DNA from: Nematostella vectensis
Taxonomy: Eukaryota; Cnidaria; Anthozoa; Actiniaria; Edwardsiidae
NCBI RefSeq assembly: GCF_932526225.1
Contig: NC_064043.1
Coordinates: 7,803,501 to 7,867,500 of the forward strand
Direction: 5' to 3'
Length of the DNA stretch: 64,000 bases
In this document: piece after piece, positions 23,401 to 44,026 of the stretch
How positions within the stretch are numbered: position 1 is the first letter of the stretch
How the letters are laid out: each line of letters begins with the position of its first letter
Notes under the pieces: model-generated
The model's input: only the letters and a program-made list of their open reading frames with translations
Told to the model about the DNA's origin: nothing
Databases searched by the model: none
Made by a program: the position numbers and the translations under genes

Positions 23401-26400
23401 GTCCAGTGAACACCACTTATTGAAATGTTTTTTTTTATTTTTTACAAACTAAAATTGAGTTCCAATAAAAAATGAGTAAGTAGGGAAAAGTTTTTTGCAT
23501 TGTTTCTTTTAGTGTAAGAATGAGTTATCCATATTTTTTCCACTTGATTCAAAGCACAATTAGCTTGTTTGGACACATTGTTTTATTTTATGCACCCTGC
23601 TTGTTTTCTTGAATAATTCTTTTGACTTTTCCTTATTGTGTGTTGCTTGCTGAGGATTGCCATGTTCCTTGATTGTGTTTTAATATTACTTGATACTATA
23701 ATATTACTTGATTTTTGTTATTCTAGTCTACAGCTTTATAAAAAAAACATTTCACCTCTTATGTTTTCCATGCTTGAAATTAATACAAAACTACACAGAG
23801 TAAGCTCTGATCTTCCAACTGTAAATTTGATTCTTTGTCTCATATTGCATATATTTTGAGATCCTTAAATACTTAATGCTTAGAAGCATTTATCTTTTGA
23901 TGCATGGCATATACCAATGTTGTTATGACAAAGTTTTGTCTTGTGGAAGATGTAAGTAGTTCATTTTTTTCTAAAGCTTATGGTTATGGTTATGTCTGAA
24001 AATTGTAATGTGTAGGAAATAATCGTACTGGGTTTGTTTTTTGAATGAACTTCAAGCTGATCTCTTCCCAAACAGAGGGGAGTCAGGAAGCATGAGCTCC
24101 GAACTTAATTACTGTGAATAAATTACAGTCCCTGTTGAACTGGCTAGACATAGCCAGCATCTGACCCCAGTCTTGTCCTTAGCTCTCTTTGTGCTTTGGT
24201 GCATTATTGCTAAAAATCTCAGATGTGAGTTGGTATTATTAATACCTGGTGCAGTAGCTCATTCAAGATATGAATATATTTGTTCTGCATTTATTGCTTT
24301 TGTCTGGGAAGTGCTTCCCATGTCAGATAAGGTAAAACTGATTCTAAGGTGTGATTCTTGTTCTGTTGTCTTGAATGTATTTATTTTTCTTTCTATACAT
24401 CGCCCAGTTCTGTACTAAAGTATATATTTATAGAGGTACACTGTTTTGTGTTTTGTGTGAGGATATTGTGGATTTTAACATATTATAACTTCAGACTAAA
24501 AAAGCTTTCCCCTGTGATCAAATTTCACTGATAATATTATATGCATGGCTAGAAAATTATTCATTTTGGGGAGTTTTGAAATGTTTTTCAAAGATAAATA
24601 TTTGAAATAAGTATTCTACTGTATTTGACAATGATTATTTTCAAGGCTGTATGTATTTGAATTACTTACAATCATGTTCTATTTCAAATCTTTTGTTTTC
24701 AACCCTTTTAGCACTAAAAGTATGACAATCTCTCATAAAAAGCTACTGTGTTGGGTTTTAGAGCCTACAGTACCATTTATTCAATAGAATAATTTCAAAG
24801 TAATGCCATAGACTAACACACAAGAAAGAAGGCTGCTGTAAATGGCATGTCTGCTAAAAAATAATATCCATTCTGTCAGTCAAAATCCTTACCTCTCAAG
24901 GAGACTTAGCACTGTTTGAAGCTCGTGTTTCTTAGCCAGATATCATAGAATTCACAGTTTTTAAATAATCTTAAATGCTGTACTTTAGGTTTGCCTCAAA
25001 GAGGTCTTAAATACAGATGAAATTTGTCAAACTATTAGTTATTTTATGTAACTGAATCTGTATTCAGGCTCAAAACACAACCATTTTGTTGTTTTGATAT
25101 GAAATCTCAAACGAATATACTCTCTCTGACTGACATGTAACCTTGTTTTTGTTGATGTTTCAGATTTTCCGCACAGACCTAATCAGTGCCATGAAGCTCC
25201 CTGACTCTCAGATCCTTAATACAGAGAACTACATGAGTATTACAGACACTTGGAGACAAGAGTGGGAACGGGGGGTGCAGGTGAGTAGCAGCCAGACAAG
25301 GGGGGAGGGGTGCATGTGAGTAGCAGCCAGACAAGGGGAGGGGGGTGCAGGTGAGTAGCAGCCAGACAAGGGGAGGGGGGTGCAGGTGAGTAGCAGCCAG
25401 ACAAAGGGAGGGGGGTGCAGGTGAGTAGCAGCCAGACAAGGGGGGGGGGGGGTGCAGGTGAGTAGCAGCCAGACAAAGGGAGGGGGGTGCAGGTGAGTAG
25501 CAGCCAGACAAGGGGGGGGTGCAGGTGAGTAGCAGCCAGACAAGGGGAGGGGGGTGCAGGTGAGTAGCAGCCAGACAAGGGGGGGGTGCAGGTGAGTAGC
25601 AGCCAGACAAGGGGGGGTGCAGGTGAGTAGCAGCCAGACAAGGGGAGGGGGGTGCAGGTGAGTAGCAGCCAGACAAGGGGGGGGGGGTGCAGGTGAGTAG
25701 CAGCCAGACAAGGGGAGGGGGAAGCAGGTTAGTAGCAGCCAGACAAGGGGAGGGGGGTGCTGGTAAGTAGCAGCCAGACAAGGGGGGGGGTGCAGGTGAG
25801 TAGCAGCCAGACAAGGGGATGGGGGTGCAGGTGAGTAGCAGCCAGACAAGGGGGGGAGGTGTAGGTGAGTAGCAGCCAGACAAGGGAGGGGGGTGCATGT
25901 TAGTAGCAGCCAGACAAGGGGGGGGGTGCAGGTAAGTAGCAGCCAGACAAAGGGAGGGGGTGCAGGTGAGTAGCAGCCAGACAAGGGGGGGGGGTGCAGG
26001 TGAGTAGTAGCCAGAAAAGGGGAGGCGGTGCATGTGAGTAGCAGCCAGACAAGGGAGGGGGGTGTAGGTGAGTAGCAGCCAGACAAGGGAGGGGGGTGCG
26101 GGTTAGACCTCCAGGTCTGTCTAGTGGGAGTACCAGGTGAAGCCACTTGCTCTTTAGTCTAGAATGGTGTATAGGCAGAACCACTTAGCCCACAAGGAGG
26201 AGAGGTAGTTGTTTTGTCAAACACTCATTCCAAATAAAAGATCCCTTTTAAATGTATTTTGTGTAGGTGGTGCCTTGCTGTGATATGTCTCAGCGTCTCC
26301 TTCAAATTACTAATTACAATGCCAATATAGGTGCATAACTGATGTTTCTATATTTAAGTGATTCTCATTCTATTCCTCATGCTCTGTCTCAGGTCCCAGT

Positions 26401-29400
26401 AAATCCTGATGGGCTGTCTCAGCCATGTGCTAGGTAAGTGCATCTCTTGTTCCGGCATGGTAGGGGGTACTACCATGTGCTAAGTGTTGTTGTTTGTTCT
26501 CACCTTATCATAATGACCATGTATTCAGCACCCTGGGTTGTTGGTTGCTTGGGAAATGTTTCTCTCCAGTTCTACAAAGACAAGAAAAAACTCTGTGAAG
26601 CCTGTTTTATACTAAATTTTCCCCTTTCTTCCCCACCAATTTTCCTCTTATCTTTTACTCTGTTCTGCTAGATGAATGTACATGTAGCTGTTCCCACATG
26701 CAATTGCTCACATTTATTTCCTTTATTGTAGGCTTGTGGAGGCTCATTATAAAAAGGCATCTTTTAAACTGTGAGTGGAAAAGATAATGGATTATTTAAA
26801 GCATTTTATTTTATTTCATAGATAAGCTGATATTTATTGGTGTAATGTTATTTTTTATACCATATTTACTGGCTTAAAATGTGAACCCGTGTATAATCTG
26901 CACTTTAAAAAAAAAGTTTTTAAAGAAATTGACAACCCCCATATAATATGCACCCCAATAGAAATGGCAAGGAAATGAGAAACAACCAAAAAAAAGAAAC
27001 AGAAGTAACAAGATGAGATAAATGTTTGGATCCACAATACGCTGGTAAATACTGTAAATCAAAACAGTCATCCTTCTGCCCTTGTGATAACTGATTGCTT
27101 TGTCACCCTGTATAGAGAGATGAAAGAATCTTTCATATTCTGGAATTTAGATCCAGGACCCCAGTGCCTCTGGTTTCATCAGATTCCAGATTCCCATTTT
27201 ACTTTGCATCCCAGAGAAATATCAAATTGCATGCCCTAGATTGTGGATCCCATTATCTGTGATTCCATCCTGTCCTTTATCCTTTTGCTGTGTTCATTTG
27301 TTCTAGACCTCCCAAGTTTCTGAAGGCAGATGAAAAGAAAAAGAGCAGGACTCAGTGTATCTATGACTTGAATAGGACAGATGTGGAATGGCTGACTGCT
27401 TTGAATAGGTCAAGACGGAACAAGGGTGAGTCTGCTGCCTTTTAAAACCTTTCTTTTAACTTTTTTTACATTTTAGAATGTTTCAGATAATTACATAAAT
27501 AAAACATAAATATACATAAGATACAATACAATGGAAAAATACACTTACAATATTATATAATTACACTACCCACATTGACCAGCAACTGCATTATTCCTTT
27601 CTTTGCTCGTATTTTTATTTATTTCATTTTTTTCTCTTTTTTTCCCCTTTTGTCCTTCATTTAACTGGTAACAAGCATTGGTGGTATATTCTTGCCCTGT
27701 TTCGCCTTCCTTCACTTTTCATTAATCACAGTACACTGTTTGAGATGTTTACTTTATAAACCACAAATCTGTGTCAAACTTTGATTTGGGTTTGAATTTA
27801 CTACCTACCCATTGTACCTTAAATTCTGTGGGGTATGCTACACAATGGTAAATACCACTAAATAATTTTCTTGTTCTCAAAAAGTTTGTTGTTTCATCTG
27901 AGTTTGTGATATTCTTCTTCCTGGGTTATCTTATGATCAGTCATTCTTACTGTTTAGCCTTCAGACTTTTGCCACAAGTGAAGTAGGTTAAGCTTACTAT
28001 GTTTTTCTGATCAGGGGTTTCATTTTGGCCTTGCAGCCGGCGGGACAGCCAGCTACTATTTCCCAAATGCTGACTAGTTTTTAAAAATAGTTGATTAATG
28101 CATTATTTGAACTGATGAAATGAAATAACTTCCACCCTCTACTTATCAATCTCCACCGCCTACTCAGAAACCTAATGAAACCCCTGCTGAGTATAACTTT
28201 GTCTTGTTTAGGTAAAACTGAGCTTGATGAAGGGACACTTGAGAAAGCCATTGCATACATGGAGGACAAGGTACAGTGCAGACTTGATGTTGTACCAAAA
28301 GAATGGGAACTCCTTGAATACCAGATACATAGCTAGTTGTTAGATGCTGAGGGCATTATGCACACTTTTGACTACCAATTAGTGAAAATCTTAGATCTGA
28401 TATTGAAAATATTTTAAATGTTGTAAAGTTATACAGTCCTTTAGCTTTGGCAAATTCTGGCTTTTGCCTGTTCTCTTACCCCTCTTGTTGTGCTACATAG
28501 ACGTGCAGAATGTGAGACTTTATCTAACATGTGCTGATTCCCTTTCTAGTGTTATGAAAACATGGGATATGCCATTGTCACTCAAAAGGGATTAAGCATT
28601 GAATATGATGAAAGCGTTTGCTGTGATGTTTGTCAATCGGTAAAAATCATAAATTATATTTTACATTTCAAGTGTTGTTGTTATATACTGTTCTAATCTT
28701 TAACTTCAGGTTTTAAATATTTTACTTCAATTATTTTTTTCGATTTTGTTTAAGCCCTTTCTGGCTTAAAACCTTGGTACTATTAAAAATTTTTAAAACA
28801 GACAATTTCATTTTACATTTCATGTAAAATGCTTGTTTGAATTGTTACAAGAAAAATTAATTTGTTTGTAGTATGATAGACAACTCAGGTAGGTATTGTT
28901 TCTGCTTGTTTTTTGTTAACCTTATTAAATTACTGTTATATTATTATCTCTAATCTGTGTCTTGTCCTCTTGCAGCCTGAAAGTGAAGAAGGGAATGAAA
29001 TGGTGTTCTGTGACTCGTGCGACATCTGTGTCCATCAGGCTTGTTATGGAATTCAAAGCATTCCCTCTGGTAGCTGGTTATGTCAACCATGTCGATGGGG
29101 TGTGGCAAAACCTCCGTGCAAACTTTGCTCTGCGTGTGGAGGGGCTATGAAGAAGGCAAAGTAAGCCATGGGGTCTTAACCTGTGATTTATGTATTTGTA
29201 CCTCCCCCTTCTAGTCCCATTGATCAGTTCATAGAGTTTTTATAGTGACAAAGTAACCATCTGTTTTAGGCCCTGCAAAATAAAAATAAAAAGCTCAGTA
29301 ATGTACAGTACTCAAATCCACAATGTTTATTTTTATTTTTTTTAGGAATAACCACGCGATTTTCATTATCCATAAATTTGGATACAAAAATAAAATGTTT

Positions 29401-30350
29401 TTGTCAATTCTAAAAACCTTATACATTGAGGTAACATATAGGTATAGTTAGAAGTAAAATCTGACCCATATATGCAAGTATGTATGTGTGGTGCACTGTA
29501 TTTTTTTATGCAGATAAAGTGCTGCCTATTGTGTAACCCCCCCCCCCCCTCCCCCAATCCTCTCCTAGCCCAGCCCTAAATAAATGTCTCTGTTGTATTT
29601 TACCAGGGGTGGTAAGACCTACATCCATGTTAGCTGTGCTTTGTGGGTGCCAGAGGTTGGATTCGGCAATGTTGAAAGAATGGAGCCAATTATCAAGGTT
29701 GAAAAAATCCCAGTAAGTTAATAATATGGAAAGCCAGCCCTTGTATGTGATGGCTGTAACCTTTTATCTACTTATCCTAAAATTGTAGAATTTTGTAGCA
29801 GTCAGGGCATAACTATTGTAGATCAAACATATGGTATACTCTCTTTAGGAAGTTCAAAATAAGCTCAGCAGCAGAAGGAGCATGTGTCAAGTCTGTTTCA
29901 AAGTCAGTCAAAGGTTGATTTTGAAGCACTGGAATTTGAACTGATTTCGTTGGTCTTCCAAAAATGATGAAATTTCAAGTCCTCATTGTGTTATGCTGAT
30001 ATATGTAATCTATACAGCACTGGGAAGTCAACCTTCATACAAATAGATATATCTTTTAGTTTAAACTTTAATAAAGAGTGTGGTATTGTTTGCAGACAAG
30101 CCGATGGAATCTGGTCTGTTATCTTTGCAAGGAAAAGGTTGGAGCATGTATACAGTGCTCGGTAAGTGATAAAAGGCTCTGATTGGCCCATGCAAGGACA
30201 TTTGTGCTGCTGCTATAGATGTAGTTAGAAAAACTTTTTTGTCAGTATCAACTAAAATGCTACCTCATCTAAAGAATAAAATAATGATGCATGCTTTCAT
30301 TGGCTACAAAACCACCTAAAACTCTTAAAATCCAATCCTCTTACAATAAA

Positions 30351-30405
<55 letters not shown>

Positions 30406-33400
30406 TAATAATAATAATATATTATTGAAAATTATCACGACAGACAGCTATGATGTGAGATGCTTAAAGAACAAAAGTGATGTGTAATTTGTCAAGTCAT
30501 TATATTACTTATTCCCAGGTAAAATCATGTGTAACTGCCTTCCATGTAACTTGCGGCTTTCAAGAGGGGCTCGACATGAGAACAATACTGGACGACACGG
30601 AGGTTGATGGTGTTAGACATGTGGTAAGAAGACAGCAAAGGAAATACTCCTGGGAGGGAATGGGGGGTAATTAGACATCTTAAAAGAAATCTTTAGGATT
30701 TTTTTAGTAGAAATCTTGGTTGGATGGTATAAAAATTAATTGGTATTCTCTAGGTTAGGTAAACAGTTTATTCAACATTAGAATAACGATGAAAGCATTC
30801 TCTACAATGTTTGCTCTAGGAACTTGGTACTTGGTAAAGGTACAAACAATGTTTTTTTTAGGTATGAATTCAGTTTCGTATGCTTTGGGGTTTGATAATT
30901 GTACATTTCCCATTTAATGCTAGCAAATATATTCTTTGCCTCCATACTCAAAGCTGCTTGTTTTAATTTTATTATTATCTGCAACACAGTATTTAGTCAG
31001 CCTGTTTCCTTTTAAAAGAATAACAAAGGCATCAAAACAAGTGGATTACTGAACACTATATCTTTATTAGAGTTACTGCTCCAAGCATGGGTACAAGAAC
31101 AAGTCCCCTGGAAAGTCACCAGGAAGACCACCCAAGTCACCCCGGAAATCACCCAACAAGTCACCACCCAGATCACCCGAGAAAATCAAGCAGGACAAGG
31201 AAGAAGCTGAAAACCAAAGACAAAAAAGGTTAGACTTCATACTCCCCTGTGCTGTCACTGAAACAGTTGAGACATAACTTTGATGAATTTCCAGATATTT
31301 TCCATTATAAGCAAATGCAATACTTTGTCAAGTAATTGAGTATCAGAAATGCAGTATGTAGCTCCCGAAATCATTTATCATTACTGGACAGTAAGTGTTC
31401 ATGCTACTTCCATTTCCCAGCTGGTTTCCTTACAATTTGCATGTAAGGAATGCCGCACACTGCACTAATCTCTGTATCTGAAGTAAGAAATTCAAAGAAA
31501 AGAGTAATTGTGGTCAGCACATACAAATAGCACTACATCCCTTTTGTGAGATGGAAAACAGCATGTAAGGATTATTTGGATTATTTGGTACCGTTCTCAG
31601 TGACATTGGTTACATACTAACTCACACTTATTAACTGTGTACTTTTGAAGTCAGATCATCTCACCATGTTACTTCTCGCTATACACGGTATCAACACTTT
31701 ATTTATTTCAGACCCCAGCAATTAAGGATCTAACCTGCTCGCAGTGTTTACTCTGTGTTTATAAGATTCACTGAGAACACTATAATACCCATGGTCATTG
31801 TCCCCGGTAGTTCTTTTACCTCCCCCAATGCAGACCATGAAGTGCATTGAGGGTAGGGACCTGGAGCTTGACGACCTATCGCAGAAGATGAAGGATTCAC
31901 AGTCCCAAATGTAGATACCTCTAGCTTGAGAGACATAGCTTGTAGCACTAAGCTGTGTGCCACTCCGTTTCAGGTTAAAGCAGATGGAAGGGGAATTCTA
32001 CAACTATGTCGATGTGGGTGAGATAGCAAAGGATCTAGCGTTACCTAAGGAGCTTGCCAGTCACATCCATGCGTACTGGACGCTCAAGCGGAAGGCCAGG
32101 GACGACGTCCCACTGGTACCTCCCACGCCACAGCAGCAGGAGAAATTATCAGGAAAACAGGTATAACATTAATGGAATATAATCATAAAGAATTTAATAT
32201 TATTAGGCTCCCATGTTTTCCTCTTTGATGTATTGTCCCATGTATGTGTTAGGTAAATGCAATCGATTGTGCAAAGGTTGAACAAAGTTATGGGTGTTTG
32301 TTTTCTAGGGTGCGGCTGATATCAGTAAAAATCTGCAAGTCCAGATTGAGCGGCTGATGAAGATGCGATGTGATCTGGAGAGGGTAAGCATGGCTGGGCC
32401 TCACCGTCGCGCGCCAGGGTCCACCCCTCACGCCCCAGGTTAAAGGAGAGGGGTAGACCCTGGTCGAGTCTGGGATTGTTCAACAGATAAAAAAAAAAAC
32501 TCGTCGTTATGTGAAAACATCTCGTTTGAAACTGTCTCGTCTCGTTGCACTAGCTTCATAAGCTTGTGTAATGAAAACTTCCATGTAAGAATCTATGAAA
32601 AATAACAACCGCTTTTTTAAAAGAAAAGGGTGCCCTTCAAAGCCCTGAAAGTTGATTCTTCATATACTAATTCACAGTTACGTTAACCGAATCATTACTG
32701 TGGAGCCTGGCTCTACTTTTGCACGGGAATGACCGTAAATAGAGCAGTACGGTTCTCTTGCACCTGCTGCTTTGTCCCAGTCTAAATGAGGCAAAGAGTT
32801 TTTTTTTTCCTTGTCCTATCCTTTGATCTCCCGTGTTTTCGTATCTTTGGAACCCTCTTCTACATGTCCCTACCGATTTTTTCATTTGTGGCCTCTCCTC
32901 TTTTCGTAGCTTCGGAACCTGTGCTACATGGTGGGCAAGCGTGAAAAGATGCGTCGCGAGTTATTCCGAGTGCGCGAAAGAGTCTTCTGGCAAGCAAATG
33001 AGGTCATGACCGACGAATCTATCACCATTGACGACCAAGAGCTCAGCTACATCCGCGCAGCGTGCCGAGAAAACTTTAGCAGTGATGGCAGTGCTCCCCA
33101 GGAGGACTCCCCTTGGGGAGATGTGTCCACGAGGCTTGATAGCGCCTATAATATTGGAAGCCCTCGGAACAGCGAAGATGCGGGTAGTAGTCTAGGAGAG
33201 GAGGACTCTCCTGGGAGTTGTCTTGAGGGCGATTCGTGCGACCTATCGGGAGCGAGGGAGGAAGGGGACTCATCTGACTCTGAGTCCTCGGGCCCTGCCA
33301 GGCGTCCGAGGTCCTTGGTAGGGACCAAACGGTCCCAGCGTCTTAGCACTCCCAATCAGGAGTCAGCTAAAGCTATTACCGCAAAGTGTGACTCGCCGCA

Positions 33401-35054
33401 GCACGCCGTTGATGAAGACGGCAAGCCAAGTACTCCTCCCTCCAGGTCAAAGAAACGTACTAGGGGCATTAGCGGTGATTCGGTCAGCGACAACAGACAC
33501 ACGCCGCGAAGGTCCTTGAGGAACCTTTCTGAGGAGTGCTCAGAGAGCCGTTCAGATGAAGCACCCCCGAGGACGGACGCATCAGATAAGGTCCCTAGTC
33601 CCAGGACTAAATGGCGAGAGCAGGTAGAAAGCTGCGATGTTCCCCAGGCTCCTCTTACTCGGCGTCGCACGAATTCGAAACAAGACGCAGACGAGAAGGC
33701 TGTTCCACTTGGATCGAGTCCGCAGAGGATCGGGTTGGACAGGCCTAAAACCAGGGGTAGAGGCTCTGAAGGGGAAGCCACGTCGTCATCCGAAGACGCC
33801 GCCACGAGAGATGATAGCGCAACGAATCCTGCTCGGTCTTTACGCCGTCGCAGACAGCTGACTTATATCAGCGATAGCTCCACAGGAGACCTAAAGAACT
33901 GCAGTGCCCAGGGCACACTCGACGCTGTTCTGTCTTCGCCGTCTCGGACGAGATCGGCCCGACCACGACGCACTTCGATGAATAACGATCTCTGTGGTAT
34001 CTCGCCGGCACCTATCAATATCCTTAAGGTCGATGACTCTGAGAGTTCAACTGGTCGGGACACGAGACTCGTCCGATCTGCTCGACGAAATAATAGTGAT
34101 ACCGACTCTGTGCCGACGAAGTTACAAAGAGTGTCCGAGTCGTTAAATTCTTCGAGCTCGAAAGAATATAAGTTGCATAATCCGTCAGATTTTGAGGATT
34201 CCCCGGTTCGAGAAACGAGACGCACCCGAATACGGAGCGACGACCCTCCGTATGGAAGTCCACCTGCCAAGCGAAAACCCGAATTGGAGCCGAGCGACAG
34301 GGTAGAAGTCATGAAAGAAAGTCCATTAGATTTCGAAAACTCGCCGGCTCGCGAAACTAGACGCACCCGACTCCGGAGCGACGACCTACCGAGTGAAAAC
34401 CTCGGGACTCGTCGAAAAACCGAGTCGGAGTCTAGCGAGAGTGACGGCGTTATGAAAGAAAATAAGCCTCAGTCTCGGCCTCGAAAAAGGAGGAATGGAG
34501 CTTATTTGGACTGCGGATCCGACAATAAGAATCCTTTGTCTAGTCAGCGGCGTCGAAGTAGCGATATGCGCGCGCACCGGCGTTCACGTGGTGGGAAGGT
34601 AGAGCGACGGCGGACATTGAACAGTAAACATAACGAGGACGTAGGCACGAGACATCCTCACATTACGGACTTCCTCGCGAGAAAAGTGCGCTCACCGAAG
34701 ACTGCGTATCACTGCAAGACCTCCGATTCAGAAGAACGGAACGAAAGCGCGGAATCGGACGAGGAGAACGAATTGGATCGAGTTCAACGGCTCACGTCAC
34801 TTCGATCATTCACCAGCGGTCAGCCCGAGTCCCCCTGCCCCGAATGTCAAATCCAGCACCACAGGCACCCCACGTTCTTGCCAAGCGCCAATCGGCGGAG
34901 TCCGAAAGGCAGCAGCCCTTTGGCAAAAGAGTTACGCATGCGTAACTCGGAATCACTGCGTTGTCGCGGCCGCTTGAGTGTGAGCCTGCGTCTATCTCCT
35001 GCCCGCGTTTGTGGCAACATGTTAGCTCGAGTGTGTGGCTCCGCTATGGTTTGA
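20434..35054 (+). CDS. JADE: JADE-family PHD-finger protein, HBO1 complex scaffold (1237 aa, complete)
   Basis: Eighteen exons: 20434-20485, 22016-22076, 22699-22736, 23270-23340, 25164-25280, 26393-26433, 26732-26770, 27307-27425, 28212-28270, 28550-28639, 28976-29160, 29607-29712, 30096-30161, 30519-30623, 31071-31228, 31974-32160, 32309-32383, 32910-35054. Phases agree throughout (3714 nt). The EPC-like N-terminal region has [14 protein letters not shown] and [16 protein letters not shown]1 starts at C224 (CDVC...[15 protein letters not shown]...WLCQPC). The extended PHD runs about 285-395 ([51 protein letters not shown]). A coiled region ends [13 protein letters not shown], the JADE signature. 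Human JADE proteins scaffold the HBO1 (KAT7)-ING4/5-MEAF6 H4/H3 acetyltransferase in the nucleus. The last exon encodes about 680 disordered residues rich in Ser, Arg and Asp. The exon 15 donor is GTTAGA, weak. Which vertebrate paralogue is closest cannot be told here; a single pre-duplication JADE is expected. Confidence 0.95.
25281..26104 (+). repeat. Minisatellite of ~24 copies, each carrying the JADE exon 5 splice donor
   Basis: The unit GTGAGTAGCAGCCAGACAAG plus a G-run and TGCAG is about 31-37 bp long, length varying in the G-run. The exon 5 end GGGGGGTGCAG joins directly to unit 1, and almost every unit boundary repeats TGCAG|GTGAGTAG, a near-consensus 5' splice site. I count 24 units. 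On the - strand it gives long false open frames ([10 protein letters not shown] repeats). The G-runs could form G-quadruplexes. Confidence 0.95.
26868..27010. repeat. Possible dispersed repeat in JADE intron 7
   Basis: The text TGGCTTAAAATGTGAACCCG, then GTGTATAATCTGCAC, and later CATATAATATGCACCCC resembles a widespread animal repeat with TATAATGCGCACCC words. No ends were resolved. Confidence 0.3.
30350..30425. repeat. (ATA)n microsatellite in JADE intron 13
   Basis: About 25 near-perfect ATA/AAT trinucleotides run from roughly 30350 to 30425, interrupted once or twice. Confidence 0.95.
34929..34948. other. Perfect 20-bp palindrome in JADE coding sequence
   Basis: GAGTTACGCATGCGTAACTC is exactly self-complementary and centred on GCATGC. 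It encodes ELRMRNS. The core resembles an NRF1-type site (TGCGCATGCGCA) only in part. Confidence 0.8.
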
Positions 35055-35201
35055 ATTGAGCGTCAGTGATCGGGGTTACTTCGTGCGTCTAAGAAATTTT
35101 CCAATATAGACTTTATGTATTTAGAGGATTGTAGTCTTGTACGTTTAAGCTAGCGAGGAACCCTTGCTAAAGCTGGTTTATTTTTAGTGAAGAAAGTGAA
35201 A

Positions 35202-35207
35202 AATAAA
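35202..35207 (+). terminator. Poly(A) signal of JADE
   Basis: AATAAA lies about 150 bases after the JADE stop codon. The stretch from here to 36144 shows no gene; frames near 35583-35795 are short and motif-less. It should contain the promoter of the symporter gene. Confidence 0.6.
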
Positions 35208-36144
35208 ATCGTAGCGGGGCTGTAAGATGCGTATATTATGCATAAAAGCGCTGTCTGCGTTTCTCCTCCGCTTTCTCCGTCATTGAGAAACCATTTTCAG
35301 AAACGTCAATGAATATACAAGTAGAGCAAAGAGAAACGTACGAAGAGAAACACCGGGCTAAAATGGCTTGTCTTGCTCGGAAGGCAGCCGGTTTAATTTT
35401 ATCATAATTTTTTTATTGCTATTATTTTATTTTTTTTATGTATAAAGAAAAATAATCGAGCCACTCCTGAAGTAGCATTTACTTCACACCCCAGAGGCTA
35501 AAGGAGCAAAGTTCGATAACGTACTGCTTTAGCGGCGAAGAGCAATGTATTCTTGGAAGGTTGAGCTGACTCTATCTCAGTTATGACTCGGGATGTGGCT
35601 GATGTCTGGCTTTCCTCCCCATTACACCCCATTTTATGTGATTTGTGGAAGGTGCTCTGCAAAGATGGGCGGCTCTGCATCTTAAGTTATTGGTACTTCT
35701 TAGTGTATTCAGTTTTGTTTGTTTATGGTAAGGTCAATGATAGTAGGGTGTTCAGTAGAAATAAAGGAGAGAGTTTTGAACATGTGCTTTTGTAGTGGCC
35801 CTTTTACCGACCATAAGAGCACCTCTTAAACCGATTTATTTCATATACTTAAGGGACAAATGCGCACCTCTTAACAAACCGAGAGTTTACATAGGAAAAT
35901 TTGATTTACTTATGGCAGCGTCTTCTACTGCGCTCGCTAGGATCGTACTTTAATTGGTAATTCAACCTCTGCAGCTCTCCTGTCAAGACTAGCGACGCAA
36001 AGTCCCGCATTTGACTGACAACCCTGTCAACAGCTATCGTGTTTCATAATACCAACGGCTCGCCTGCAAAACAGAGATCAAGTGTTCTTATAGATCTCCA
36101 CGCCAGCGAGTGTAGCGTAATCTCGATCCCCCAACAGCCTAAAC

Positions 36145-43796
<7,652 letters not shown>

Positions 43797-44020
43797 TCAT
43801 TCGACTCGCAACGAGTCACGTGATTACATACTGTTGAATTCTGTTAGTGATTTCCGTGAAGAATTTTAATGCTTAAAAGTACTTAAAAGAAATCTGCATC
43901 AATCCCAGCCCCCGCTAACTCGAACTGTTTTTCGTTTGCCTTGAGGTTTCAAGTTAAGGGGGTCCAATTATATATATTTTAACCTCGATAACTCAAACCT
44001 TTTAAGAAATCAACAAGACC

Positions 44021-44026
44021 AATAAA
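44021..44026 (+). terminator. Poly(A) signal of the symporter gene
   Basis: AATAAA lies about 225 bases after the stop codon on the same strand. From here to 45241 I see no gene; frames are short and motif-less. Confidence 0.55.

Noticed and set aside
25179-26184. Long - strand frames of 94-305 codons rich in [10 protein letters not shown]
   Set aside because: They are the reverse reading of the donor minisatellite in JADE intron 5, not a protein gene.
33076-34577. Frames of 63-167 codons on the - strand within JADE
   Set aside because: They are shadows of the long GC-richer last JADE exon.
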